Assembly (NCBI GenBank): GCA_964565895.1
Contig: CAZMGT010000004.1
Span: forward strand, 37,115 to 101,114
Reading direction: 5' to 3'
Length of the DNA stretch: 64,000 bases
Source of the DNA: CAZMGT01 sp964565895
Lineage (GTDB): Bacteria > Armatimonadota > Zipacnadia > UBA1398 > CAZMGT01
Below, piece by piece: positions 31,434 to 39,644 of the stretch. The first letter of the stretch is position 1. Every line of letters starts with the position of its first letter. The notes under the pieces are model-generated. The model was not told the origin of the DNA, did no database searches, and saw nothing but the letters and a program-made list of their open reading frames with translations. The translations under genes were made by a program, and so were the position numbers.

Positions 31434-32921
31434 ATGCGCGCGAAGATCAAAGTCGACCCCGAGCGGCAGATCGGCCCCATCTCGCCGTTGATTTACGGCC
31501 AGTTTCTCTCGCGGCGGTGGGGCGTTGCGGAGCGCGGGCTGCACGACCCGGAACACCCCAAGGCGCGCCCGGACGGCATTCGCGTGGATGTGCTGGAGAA
31601 GATCATCGAGGCGCGGCCGACGGTCATCCGCTGGCCTGGGGGGTGCACGGGGACGACATATCACTGGCAGGACGGCATCGGCAAAAGCCGCCCGCGCAAG
31701 CTCGACCTGCACTTTGGCTTTCCCGCGACGTATGACTTCGGCACGGACGAGTTCGTCGCTTTCTGCCGCGAGGTAGGGGCGGAGCCGCTTATCGTGTGGG
31801 CTATGGCGGTTAGCACGATAGACGAGGGAATGGCCTGGCTGGAGTATTGCAACGGCAGCGCGGACACCTATTACGCCAACCTGCGCCGGGCAAACGGCCA
31901 CGAGGAGCCCTATCGGGTGAAGTTTTGGCAGATCGGCAACGAGATGTATGGCCGGCACGAGATCGGGCACATGAGCTCCGCAGAATATGCCGCGGTGGCC
32001 CGGGAATGGGCCAAGACGGCCAAGCGCGTGGACCCTGCGATAAAGATCATCGCCGTGGGCGGGACAACGCGCGACATTAACTGGTATTTCGACCCCCTGC
32101 GCGAAGCGGGCGAGTTTGTGGACTATATCTCGATGCACACCTACTGGGGGCTTAACGGGCAGGATGCTGGCTATGAGGCGATTGTCTTCGGCCCGAACTT
32201 TACCGAGGAAGTCGTCGCCGACGTGGCGCGGGTGATTAACATTGTGCGCCGAGAAAAGCGCCTGCGCCACAACATCGGCCTGGCGTTTACGGAGTGGAAC
32301 GCCTGGCGCCCGCACACCCACGGAATGCGCGAGACGGGCGAGCCATATCAGCCCGACTATCGGCTTACCGAGGCCCTTGCCGTGGCCGCGTTTATCAACG
32401 TTATGCACCGGCAGTGCCGGACGATTACCCTGGCCACCGTGGCGCAAACGCTAAACGTCGTGGGGCTGCTTACGGTAAACGCCGAAGGGGTCGTCGTCGA
32501 GCCCGTATACTGGCCGCTGTGGATGGCGCGGCGGGTTGCGGGCGAGATAAGCCTGGACGTGTGGCTGGACTGCGAGGGCACGGTGGCCCGCGAGGTGGGC
32601 AGCGGCGCGGAGAAGGATGTGCCCTACCTCGACGTCGCGGCGACGCTCGACCCCGAGGGCGGGCGGATCGTCATCTCCGCGGTAAACAGGCACCCCAGCG
32701 AGGAGGCGGAGACGGAGCTAGTGCTTTCGGACACGGAGCTTGCCCCGCGTGCCCGCGCGTACATTTTGTATCACGACGACGCGCAGGCGATGAACACCCT
32801 GGCCGAGCCGGAAAACGTCTCGCCGAGGGTGGAGGAAGTCACAGTCGCCGGGCCGCGCTTTTCGTATGCGTTTTTGCCACACTCGTATACCCTGCTCGAG
32901 CTTTTCCTGAGCAAGGGGTAG
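31434..32921 (+). CDS. Intracellular GH51 alpha-L-arabinofuranosidase
   Basis: 495 residues without a signal peptide, so cytosolic. The GH51 barrel start has SPLIYGQFLSRRWG and VIRWPGGCTGTTYHWQDGIG. The acid/base is Glu170 in WQIGNEMYG and the nucleophile is Glu287 in AFTEWNAW. The C-terminal beta domain (~380-495) is intact. It releases arabinofuranose from imported arabino-oligosaccharides. A second, secreted GH51 is encoded at 61479, which suggests two-step arabinan or arabinoxylan use. Confidence 0.93.
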   Translation: MRAKIKVDPERQIGPISPLIYGQFLSRRWGVAERGLHDPEHPKARPDGIRVDVLEKIIEARPTVIRWPGGCTGTTYHWQDGIGKSRPRKLDLHFGFPATYDFGTDEFVAFCREVGAEPLIVWAMAVSTIDEGMAWLEYCNGSADTYYANLRRANGHEEPYRVKFWQIGNEMYGRHEIGHMSSAEYAAVAREWAKTAKRVDPAIKIIAVGGTTRDINWYFDPLREAGEFVDYISMHTYWGLNGQDAGYEAIVFGPNFTEEVVADVARVINIVRREKRLRHNIGLAFTEWNAWRPHTHGMRETGEPYQPDYRLTEALAVAAFINVMHRQCRTITLATVAQTLNVVGLLTVNAEGVVVEPVYWPLWMARRVAGEISLDVWLDCEGTVAREVGSGAEKDVPYLDVAATLDPEGGRIVISAVNRHPSEEAETELVLSDTELAPRARAYILYHDDAQAMNTLAEPENVSPRVEEVTVAGPRFSYAFLPHSYTLLELFLSKG

Positions 32922-32945
32922 GAGCAGCGGCCAAGGGGAGCGCAG

Positions 32946-34136
32946 CTACGCGGGGGCAAGGCCGGCCGCCCACAGGGCGACAAGCGCCAGCGCTTTAAGG
33001 GTTTGCTCGCGGCCGGTTATGTCGTGCCACTCGTCGAGCGTGTGCACGCCACCGGAGCGCCCGCCGGCGGGGAGGGCCACCGCGGGCAGGCCGCGGCTCA
33101 TGGGCAGGTTGGCATCGGTGGAGCTTGCCGCAAGGTGTGGCGCGATGCCCATGAGCGAAAACGCCTCTGCCGCGGCGCGCACGAGGGGCGCGTCGGCGGG
33201 TGTTTCGCCCCCCGGGCGGTCGCTGAGCACGGTCATCTCCGTGGCCAGGGAATAGCCGGGGGCGCGCCCCGTTTCCTCCTCCGCGGCGGTGCGCAAGCAT
33301 GCGGCGAGATGCTTTTCGAGCCGGCCCAGCTCGTCCTCGGACAGCGAGCGCAGGTCTACCTCGGCGCGCGCGGCCTCTGGGATAGCGTTTACCGAACAGC
33401 CGCCCTGGACGACGCCGACGTTGAACGTCGTCTTCGGCTCCTCGGGTGCGGGATATTGCGCCAGGCAGGCGATGGCTTTGGCCAGGGCGTGGACGGGATT
33501 GGGCAGGCCGAAGTCGGCCCAGCTATGGCCCCCGGGCCCGCGGAAGATGAGCTCAAACCTGCGGCAGCGCACGCCAACGTTTACGATGCGTCCGGGAACA
33601 GCGCCGTCGATGGCAACGAACGCCTCTACGGAGCGGGCGAGGGGATGATGGTCGAAAAAGTGGCGCACGCCGCGCAGGTCGCCGCGGCCTTCCTCGCCCA
33701 CGGTGGCTAAGAAGACCAGCCCGGCTTTTGTCCGCACCGCGCCGGCGCGCAGCGCGCGGGCGATGGCCAACAGCGCAGCGAGGCCGGCCGCGTTGTCGCT
33801 AATCCCCGGGGCGCGGAGCAGCGTTCCCTCGCGGCGCACGGTGACGTTGGTTTCCGCGGGAAAGACGGTGTCCAAGTGCGCGCAGAGGACGACGACGGAC
33901 TCGCGCCGCACACCGCGGCGCAGGGCGACGACGTTGCCCGCGTCGTCCAAAGCGACATTGCGCAGGCCGGCGCGGCGCAGCCGCGCAGCGACCTCACGCG
34001 CGCGCCGCCCCTCGGCGCCGACAGGGGCGGGGATTTGGCACAGGGCAATTTGTTCCGCGGTAATCTCAGCGGCGTGGGCGTCGAGCCACGCCAGAGCGGA
34101 GGAGACGGCTCGGTGGCGGAGGAGATCGCTGACCAT
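32946..34136 (-). CDS. M20-family metallopeptidase (PepT-like)
   Basis: 396 residues, cytosolic, two-zinc hydrolase. CAHLDTVFP (His-x-Asp), SDNAAGLAALLA, TVGEEGRGDLRG and AIDGAVPG supply metal ligands and the catalytic Glu. GPGGHSWADFG starts the lid domain, and HTLDEWHD near the end gives the final His. Likely a di- or tripeptidase or a related amidohydrolase. It is immediately downstream of the propeller lipoprotein gene on the same strand. Confidence 0.9.
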   Translation of the reverse strand: MVSDLLRHRAVSSALAWLDAHAAEITAEQIALCQIPAPVGAEGRRAREVAARLRRAGLRNVALDDAGNVVALRRGVRRESVVVLCAHLDTVFPAETNVTVRREGTLLRAPGISDNAAGLAALLAIARALRAGAVRTKAGLVFLATVGEEGRGDLRGVRHFFDHHPLARSVEAFVAIDGAVPGRIVNVGVRCRRFELIFRGPGGHSWADFGLPNPVHALAKAIACLAQYPAPEEPKTTFNVGVVQGGCSVNAIPEAARAEVDLRSLSEDELGRLEKHLAACLRTAAEEETGRAPGYSLATEMTVLSDRPGGETPADAPLVRAAAEAFSLMGIAPHLAASSTDANLPMSRGLPAVALPAGGRSGGVHTLDEWHDITGREQTLKALALVALWAAGLAPA

Positions 34137-34208
34137 CGGCGGGCCGCTCCGGGGCGAGCGCTGGGGGTTCGTTCCCCGCGGGGGCGGAGATTCCTGCGCT
34201 ACGTTGAG

Positions 34209-35120
34209 CTAGAGGCGGACGATCCACAGGTCGGGGTTTCCCGCGCGGTCGGACTCAAAGACGAGGCGCGAGCCATCGGGCGACCAAGCGGGGTCGAGAT
34301 CGCCGTGTGGGCCGGGGAGGGCGAGAAGCTGGCGGGCGAGGTCCGCGGGGAGGGAGCCGTAGCCGCGGGTAACGGGGCGGGGATTTGTCCCGTCGGCGGA
34401 GATCGTCCAAATGCTTGCCCAGCCCTCGGGCGAGGCGCGGATGTAGGCAATGGTCTTTCCATCGGGCGACCAGCGGGGCCGCCACTCGGGCAGCGGGTCG
34501 TGCGTAAGGCGAATGAGCCGCTCCGTGCTTAGCTCAAGCAGCCAAATATCGGCGCCTGCGCCGGCGTCGCGGGCAAAGGCGATGTAGTTGCCGTCGGGCG
34601 ACCAGGAGGGGGTAGAGTCGTTCGCTTCGCCCGCGGTAAGGGGGAGCTTCATTTTGCCGTCGCTGTTCATCACCCAAAGCGAGGTGCGCTCCTCCGAGCC
34701 GGACTGAAAGGCAATGCGCTGGCCGTCCGGGCTCCACGTGGGAAAGCCGTCTACCCCGAGGAAATCTGTGAGCCGGCGGACCTTGCCGCTGGCGATGTCT
34801 ACCACGTAAATGTCGGAGTTGCCCCAGCGGTCGGAGTGAAAGGCGACGCGCGTGCCGTCAGGAGCCCAGGCGGGGCAATCGTCGGCGGCGTCGCTCGCGG
34901 TGAGCTGCGACGTCGTCCCCGTGGCCAGGTCGAGCAAGAACAAGTCGCCGTTTGACCGCTGCTTTGAGGAGAAAACGATTTTCGTTCCGTCGGGCGACCA
35001 ATCCGGCGCGCGCTCGGCAAACTGGCCGAATGTTAGCTGGCGCGGGCCAGAGCGCGAGCAGCCGCAGGCCAGCGCGAAAAGCGACAGCGCTGCGCATAAA
35101 AACGCGATTCTGCAGCTCAC
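34209..35120 (-). CDS. TolB/WD40-like beta-propeller lipoprotein
   Basis: 303 residues. Starts at GTG 35120 with a signal ending in the lipobox LACGC. Six or so repeats with the WSPDG signature (PDWSPDGTKIVF, PAWAPDGTRVAF, PTWSPDGQRIAF and so on) predict a six-bladed propeller as in the C-terminal part of TolB. The N-terminal TolB domain is missing. Probably anchored in the envelope and used for protein or ligand binding. Only 40 bases separate its start from the divergent tungstate operon. Confidence 0.85.
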   Translation of the reverse strand: MSCRIAFLCAALSLFALACGCSRSGPRQLTFGQFAERAPDWSPDGTKIVFSSKQRSNGDLFLLDLATGTTSQLTASDAADDCPAWAPDGTRVAFHSDRWGNSDIYVVDIASGKVRRLTDFLGVDGFPTWSPDGQRIAFQSGSEERTSLWVMNSDGKMKLPLTAGEANDSTPSWSPDGNYIAFARDAGAGADIWLLELSTERLIRLTHDPLPEWRPRWSPDGKTIAYIRASPEGWASIWTISADGTNPRPVTRGYGSLPADLARQLLALPGPHGDLDPAWSPDGSRLVFESDRAGNPDLWIVRL

Positions 35121-35160
35121 GCGCTTATTGTATCCTGAAATGCGCAAGGGAGGAGAAGAG

Positions 35161-36186
35161 GTGAGCAAAACGAGCGGCGCCGTGGGCAAGGCAAGCGCGG
35201 CGTTGGCGCTGCTTGCGCTGTGCGCGGTGCTCTGCGCAGGCTGCCGCACGGAGCGCACGGAGGCGCCAGAGAGGAGAGCGCAGGGGCGCGCGGAGCGCAC
35301 GGTAACGATATTCCTTGCCGCAGGTTTGCACCAAACGTTTGACGAGCTGGCGCGGGAGCTGGAGCGCAGGGAGCCGGGGCTGAAGATAAACATCGAGGCC
35401 TCGGGCAGCTTGGAAGCGGCGCGCAAGCTTACCGACTACCAGCGCACGGGCGACATCGTTGTCCTCGCCGATAAGCGGCTGATGGAGGCGATGCTTATTC
35501 CGCAGTATGCCGCTTGGGCGATTGAGTTTTGCACGAACGAGCTTGTCCTGGCCTATAGCGAGAACAGCCGCTATGCCGCGGAGATTAACGAGGAGAATTG
35601 GACGGACGTTTTGCTGCGCGAGGACGTGCGTATCTGCCGCGCAGACGAGCACCTCGCCCCCATCGGCTACCGCACGCTAATGGCCTGGCAGCTTGCGGAC
35701 AAGCTCTATGCCGACAAGCTGGGCGGGAGGAGCATTTACCAAACGCTCATCCGCCGCGTGGGCAAGGAGCTTATCCGACCCGATGTGGAGGAGGTTATCC
35801 CGCTTATCGGCACCGAGGCCGACTATGCGATCATCTACCGCAGCACGGCGCACGAGCACAACCTGCCCTACGTCAACCTGCCGCCGGAGATAAACTTGGG
35901 CGAGCCCGCGCAGGCGGAGTTTTACGCCCAGGCAAAGGTTTTAGTGCGCCAGCAGGGGGGCGAGCTGAACGAGCTTCGGGGAAGCCCCATTGTGTTCACG
36001 CTGACTATTCCCAAGGAGGCGAAAAACCCCGCGGATGCGGCAGAATTCGTCGCGCTGCTGCTTAGCGAGGAAGGGCGGCGGGCGCTTTCGGACCATGGCT
36101 TTTCGCCGATCGTTCCCGCGCGCTGCGCGCAACGCGCGGCATTGCCCGAAAAGCTGCAGCCGTTGCTTGAGGAGGGCGAGCGGTGA
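35161..36186 (+). CDS. wtpA: Tungstate/molybdate ABC transporter substrate-binding protein, WtpA-like
   Basis: 341 residues. A lipoprotein signal ends in AVLCAGC. The binding-protein core has LAAGLHQTFDELARELER, ASGSLEAARKLTD, PQYAAWAIEFCTNELVLAY and IGYRTLMAWQLADKLY, matching WtpA rather than ModA. WtpA binds tungstate and molybdate in a six-coordinate site. Start GTG 35161 follows GGGAGGAG. It overlaps the permease gene by four bases. Oxyanion preference is inferred from similarity. Confidence 0.88.
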   Translation: MSKTSGAVGKASAALALLALCAVLCAGCRTERTEAPERRAQGRAERTVTIFLAAGLHQTFDELARELERREPGLKINIEASGSLEAARKLTDYQRTGDIVVLADKRLMEAMLIPQYAAWAIEFCTNELVLAYSENSRYAAEINEENWTDVLLREDVRICRADEHLAPIGYRTLMAWQLADKLYADKLGGRSIYQTLIRRVGKELIRPDVEEVIPLIGTEADYAIIYRSTAHEHNLPYVNLPPEINLGEPAQAEFYAQAKVLVRQQGGELNELRGSPIVFTLTIPKEAKNPADAAEFVALLLSEEGRRALSDHGFSPIVPARCAQRAALPEKLQPLLEEGER

Positions 36187-37397
36187 GCCGGCGCTGGAGC
36201 GACGCCGCGGCCTTGCTCGGGCTGCTTTGCCTGGGGCACGGGATTTTGCTTGTCGGCGAGCTGCGCGGGCTTCCCCTGCGCCTGGAGCATTCGCAAAACG
36301 CAGCGCTGTTTGGAACAAACGCCTATGCCCTTTTGCTTGGGCTGTGGTATGCGCGGGCGTTTAAGCCGTGGCTGCTGGCGCTGTACGCCGGCGGATATGG
36401 GGCGTTGTTCTATCTGTTCTTCGTGTTTAACGAGCAGTGGCGGCCGATGTTTTTCATCTACGCCGTGCTTTATGCGGGAACGTTTCGCTTGCCCGTGGCG
36501 CAGGCGCTGCTGTGGATCTTCGTAGCGGCAAACACGGTCGCCCAGCCCTATGGCCTTGCCGCATTTTTCGCAGGCGCCGCTGTTTTCCTCGTAGCCTATG
36601 GCGCGCGGAAAAGGGGTGCGGAGTGGTTTAGCGTAGCCTGCCTGGGGGCTGGGCTGTTGGCGTTTGTGCTTCTTTTGTTTCCCCTGCTTTGCTTTGTGGG
36701 GAGCAGCTCCGTGCAGGAGCTGTTGCGGACGTACGCCGAGGAAGATGTGCGCGGGGCGCTGCGCACGAGCCTTCTTTCGGCCTCGCTGGCCACGGTCGCG
36801 GTGTTTGTGTTCGGCGTTCCCTTGGCCTATGGCCTGGCGCGCACGCAGTTTCGCGGCAAGGGGGCGCTGGAAAGCGCCATTGATGTGCCCATCCTCATCC
36901 CGCACTCCGCCGTGGGCGTGGCTTTTCTCTGGCTGCTCGGCGAGAAGGGCGTTTTGGGGAACATCGTGCGCCTGCCCGGGACGCTGACGGGAATCGTCGT
37001 CGCGCAAGCGTTTGTCAGCGCGCCATTTTTGATAAAAGCCGCGCTAACCGCTTTTGAATCTGTTGAGCCGCGGCTGGAATATACCGCGCGGACGTTGGGG
37101 GCAAGCAGCGTGGGTGCGTTTTTTCGCGTTTCGCTTCCGCTTGCCGCGCGGGGGATTTTCGTGGGCTGCATCCTTACCTGGTCGCGGGCGATCAGCGAGC
37201 TGGGCGCGGTGCGCATGATCGCCTACCACCCGCTCACGGCGCCTGTGCTCGTGTTCGACCGCGGGCTGCAGGCGGGGATCGAGCAGGCGCGGCCCATTGC
37301 CGTGCTCCTCGTCCTCTCCTGCCTGTGGGTGTTTATTGGGCTGCAGGTCATTCGCTCCGTAGGGTTTAGGCGGTTCGTTGCGGAGGGCGGGCGATGA
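36183..37397 (+). CDS. wtpB: Tungstate/molybdate ABC permease with N-terminal membrane extension, WtpB-like
   Basis: 404 residues, against about 250 for typical WtpB/ModB. Residues ~170-400 are the permease proper: SLLSASLATVAVFVFGVPLAYGLARTQF and the EAA-type loop ESVEPRLEYTARTLGASSVGAFFRVSLP. Residues 1 to ~165 add about five or six hydrophobic helices (CLGHGILLVG, YGALFYLFFVFN, FFIYAVLYAGTFR) with no motif I recognise. GTG start overlaps wtpA, and its own stop overlaps wtpC, so the extension is part of one translated protein. Confidence 0.87.
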   Translation: MSRRWSDAAALLGLLCLGHGILLVGELRGLPLRLEHSQNAALFGTNAYALLLGLWYARAFKPWLLALYAGGYGALFYLFFVFNEQWRPMFFIYAVLYAGTFRLPVAQALLWIFVAANTVAQPYGLAAFFAGAAVFLVAYGARKRGAEWFSVACLGAGLLAFVLLLFPLLCFVGSSSVQELLRTYAEEDVRGALRTSLLSASLATVAVFVFGVPLAYGLARTQFRGKGALESAIDVPILIPHSAVGVAFLWLLGEKGVLGNIVRLPGTLTGIVVAQAFVSAPFLIKAALTAFESVEPRLEYTARTLGASSVGAFFRVSLPLAARGIFVGCILTWSRAISELGAVRMIAYHPLTAPVLVFDRGLQAGIEQARPIAVLLVLSCLWVFIGLQVIRSVGFRRFVAEGGR

Positions 37398-38515
37398 TCG
37401 AGCTGCGCGGGGTGCGCAAGCGGCTGGGCGAGTTTGAGCTCGACATTCCCAACCTTTGCGCGCAGGCGGGGGAGTACCTCGTCCTGCTCGGGCCGAGCGG
37501 CGCGGGGAAGACCGTTTTGCTCTGGCTGGTCGCGGGGATACTTAAGCCCGACGCAGGGCAGATATTTCTCGAGGGCGCGGAGGTAACCGCGGCCCCGCCC
37601 GAGCGGCGGAATGTGGGGCTGGTGAGCCAGGGCGACACGCTTTTTCCGCACCTTTCCGTGCGGCAAAACATCGAGTTTGGCTTGCGCTATCGGCGGAGCG
37701 AGCGCCGAGCTTTGGCCGAGCATGTCCGCCGGCTGGTCGCCCTGCTGGGCATCGAGCGGCTGCTCGAGCGCGGGGTGCGCGGGCTGAGCGGGGGCGAGCG
37801 GCAGCGGGTGGCCATTGCCCGAGCGCTTGCCATTAGGCCGAGGATCTTGCTGCTCGACGAGCCCCTTGCCACGCTGGACCACAACACGCGGCTGGAGCTG
37901 CGCGGAGAGCTGCGCAACATTCATCGAGCAAGCGGCACGACCACAGTCCACGTAACGCACGACCGCGGCGAGGCCCTGGCCGTGGCCGACCGCATCGCCG
38001 TGCTCTTCTGTGGGCAAGTGCTGCAGGTGGGCCCGCCGGAAGAGGTGTTTTTCCGGCCGGCGTGCGAGTTTGTCGCGCGGTTTGTCGGGGCGGAGAACCT
38101 CTTTGCAGCGCGCGCCGAGCCAGTTGGCGGAGGGCTGGCGGAGCTGCGCGCGGGGGCGCTGCGGGTTGTCGCGCGCACAACGCTGCGCGGCGAGGTTCAG
38201 TGTTGCATTCGGCCGGAAAAGCTGCGCCTGCAAGCGCGCGAGCCGCAGGGCGAGGGCAACGCCCTGCGCGGCACGATCGTCGGCGCACAGGTTGAGGCGG
38301 GCGGGGTGCGCGTGGAGCTGCGCTGCGCCGAGCTGACGCTCGTTGCCCTGTGCGGGCCGGGGGAAATGCAGCGCGCAGGGCTGCACGTGGGCGGGACGGC
38401 GTGGGCTACTGTCGCGCCGGACGATGTCCACGTTTTCCCAAGCAAGTGCGACCGCCGCTGCTTCGCACAAGCCGGCCACTGCCCTTGGGTCTACGGCAAG
38501 GGCGGGGGCAATTGA
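37394..38515 (+). CDS. wtpC: Tungstate/molybdate ABC transporter ATPase, WtpC/ModC-like
   Basis: 373 residues. The ATPase core has Walker A GPSGAGKTVLL, Q-loop VSQGDTLFPHL, signature LSGGERQRVAIARAL, Walker B ILLLDEPLATLD and switch VTHDRGEA. A C-terminal TOBE/MOP-like regulatory region (~240-350) matches ModC-type ATPases. The last ~25 residues are Cys-rich and not typical. ATG overlaps the permease stop, completing a three-gene operon for oxyanion import. Confidence 0.92.
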   Translation: MIELRGVRKRLGEFELDIPNLCAQAGEYLVLLGPSGAGKTVLLWLVAGILKPDAGQIFLEGAEVTAAPPERRNVGLVSQGDTLFPHLSVRQNIEFGLRYRRSERRALAEHVRRLVALLGIERLLERGVRGLSGGERQRVAIARALAIRPRILLLDEPLATLDHNTRLELRGELRNIHRASGTTTVHVTHDRGEALAVADRIAVLFCGQVLQVGPPEEVFFRPACEFVARFVGAENLFAARAEPVGGGLAELRAGALRVVARTTLRGEVQCCIRPEKLRLQAREPQGEGNALRGTIVGAQVEAGGVRVELRCAELTLVALCGPGEMQRAGLHVGGTAWATVAPDDVHVFPSKCDRRCFAQAGHCPWVYGKGGGN

Positions 38516-38572
38516 CTGCGCCGCAGGGCGGTGCTACGGTAGCCTGCGCTGAAGGACCGAGCGGGAAGGGCG

Positions 38573-39640
38573 ATGGCTATGACCTCGCGCGAGAGGGTGC
38601 TGCTTGCCCTGGAGCACAAGGAAGCGGACCGCGTGGCGATCCACGACAGCCCGTGGGCGACAACCATTGCCCGCTGGCGCAAAGAGGGGCTGCCCGAGGA
38701 TGTGTCGCCCGCGGAGTACTTTGGCTTTGAGTTCGCCGGCCAAGGGTTTAACAACACCGCGCGCTTCCCCGCGGAAGTCATTGAGGAAACGGAAGAATAT
38801 CGCATCGTCAAAAACGCCGACGGAGCGATTCGCAAGGACTGGAAGAACCGCACGTCTACCCCGGAACTTTTGGGGTTTACCCTGTCCACGCGCAGGGCGT
38901 GGGAGGAGCACCGCGAGCGCTTTGCCTGGTCGGACGACCGCGTGGACTGGGACAACGCCCTGGCCCGCAACCGCGAGCTGCGCGAGAGCGGAAAGTTCGT
39001 TACATTTAGCACGGCGTTCGGCTATGACCGGATGGCCATGGTCGTCGGGCCGGAGAACCTGCTCATGGCCATGGTCGAGGACCCGGAGTGGGTCTACGAC
39101 GTGCTCGGGACGAGCATTGACATTTGCATTGCGGCGCTGGAGGAGATGACCGGGCGGGGGTTTGAGTTCGATGGGTGCTACGTGTGCGACGACTTGGGTT
39201 ATAAGCACCGGCCGTTTTTCTCGCCGGCGATGTATCGCGAGCTGCTCTTTCCCCACCACAAGCGGTTTTGCGACGCCGCGCACGCGCTTGGGCTAAAAGT
39301 CATTCTGCACTCCTGCGGCAACGTAAACCAGCACGTGCCCGCGCTTATCGAGGCGGGGTTTGACTGCCTGCAGCCGCTTGAGGTTAAGGCGGGGATGGAC
39401 CTGTTGCAGCTTAAGCGCGACTATGGCGACGTGTGGGCGTTTATGGGCGGGATTGACGTTCGCGCGATGGCCCACCCCGACCCGAAAGTCATTGAGGAGG
39501 AGATCCGCACGAAGATTCCTGTGGCGATGAAAGGCGGGGGGTATATCTTCCACTCCGACCACTCAGTGCCCGACAACGTAAGCTTCGAGCAGTATAAGCG
39601 GGTAATCGAGCTTGTGCACCAGTATGGGACATATCGCTGA
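38573..39640 (+). CDS. URO-D/MtaA-family protein (corrinoid methyltransferase-like)
   Basis: 355 residues in the uroporphyrinogen-decarboxylase superfamily. The N-terminus is MTSRERVLLALEHKEADRV. The metal-type motif HSCGNVNQHVPALIEAGFDCLQPLE provides the His and Cys residues that bind zinc in MtaA/MtbA methyl-corrinoid:coenzyme M methyltransferases. It lacks the typical HemE N-terminal arginine motif, so a methyltransferase or demethylase role is more likely than haem synthesis. It lies 57 bases after wtpC and converges with polA (four bases apart). Confidence 0.82.
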   Translation: MAMTSRERVLLALEHKEADRVAIHDSPWATTIARWRKEGLPEDVSPAEYFGFEFAGQGFNNTARFPAEVIEETEEYRIVKNADGAIRKDWKNRTSTPELLGFTLSTRRAWEEHRERFAWSDDRVDWDNALARNRELRESGKFVTFSTAFGYDRMAMVVGPENLLMAMVEDPEWVYDVLGTSIDICIAALEEMTGRGFEFDGCYVCDDLGYKHRPFFSPAMYRELLFPHHKRFCDAAHALGLKVILHSCGNVNQHVPALIEAGFDCLQPLEVKAGMDLLQLKRDYGDVWAFMGGIDVRAMAHPDPKVIEEEIRTKIPVAMKGGGYIFHSDHSVPDNVSFEQYKRVIELVHQYGTYR

Positions 39641-39644
39641 GGAG

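Noticed and set aside
35922..37007. 361-codon minus-strand open frame
   Set aside because: Antisense to wtpA/wtpB; Gln/Lys/Arg-rich shadow translation.
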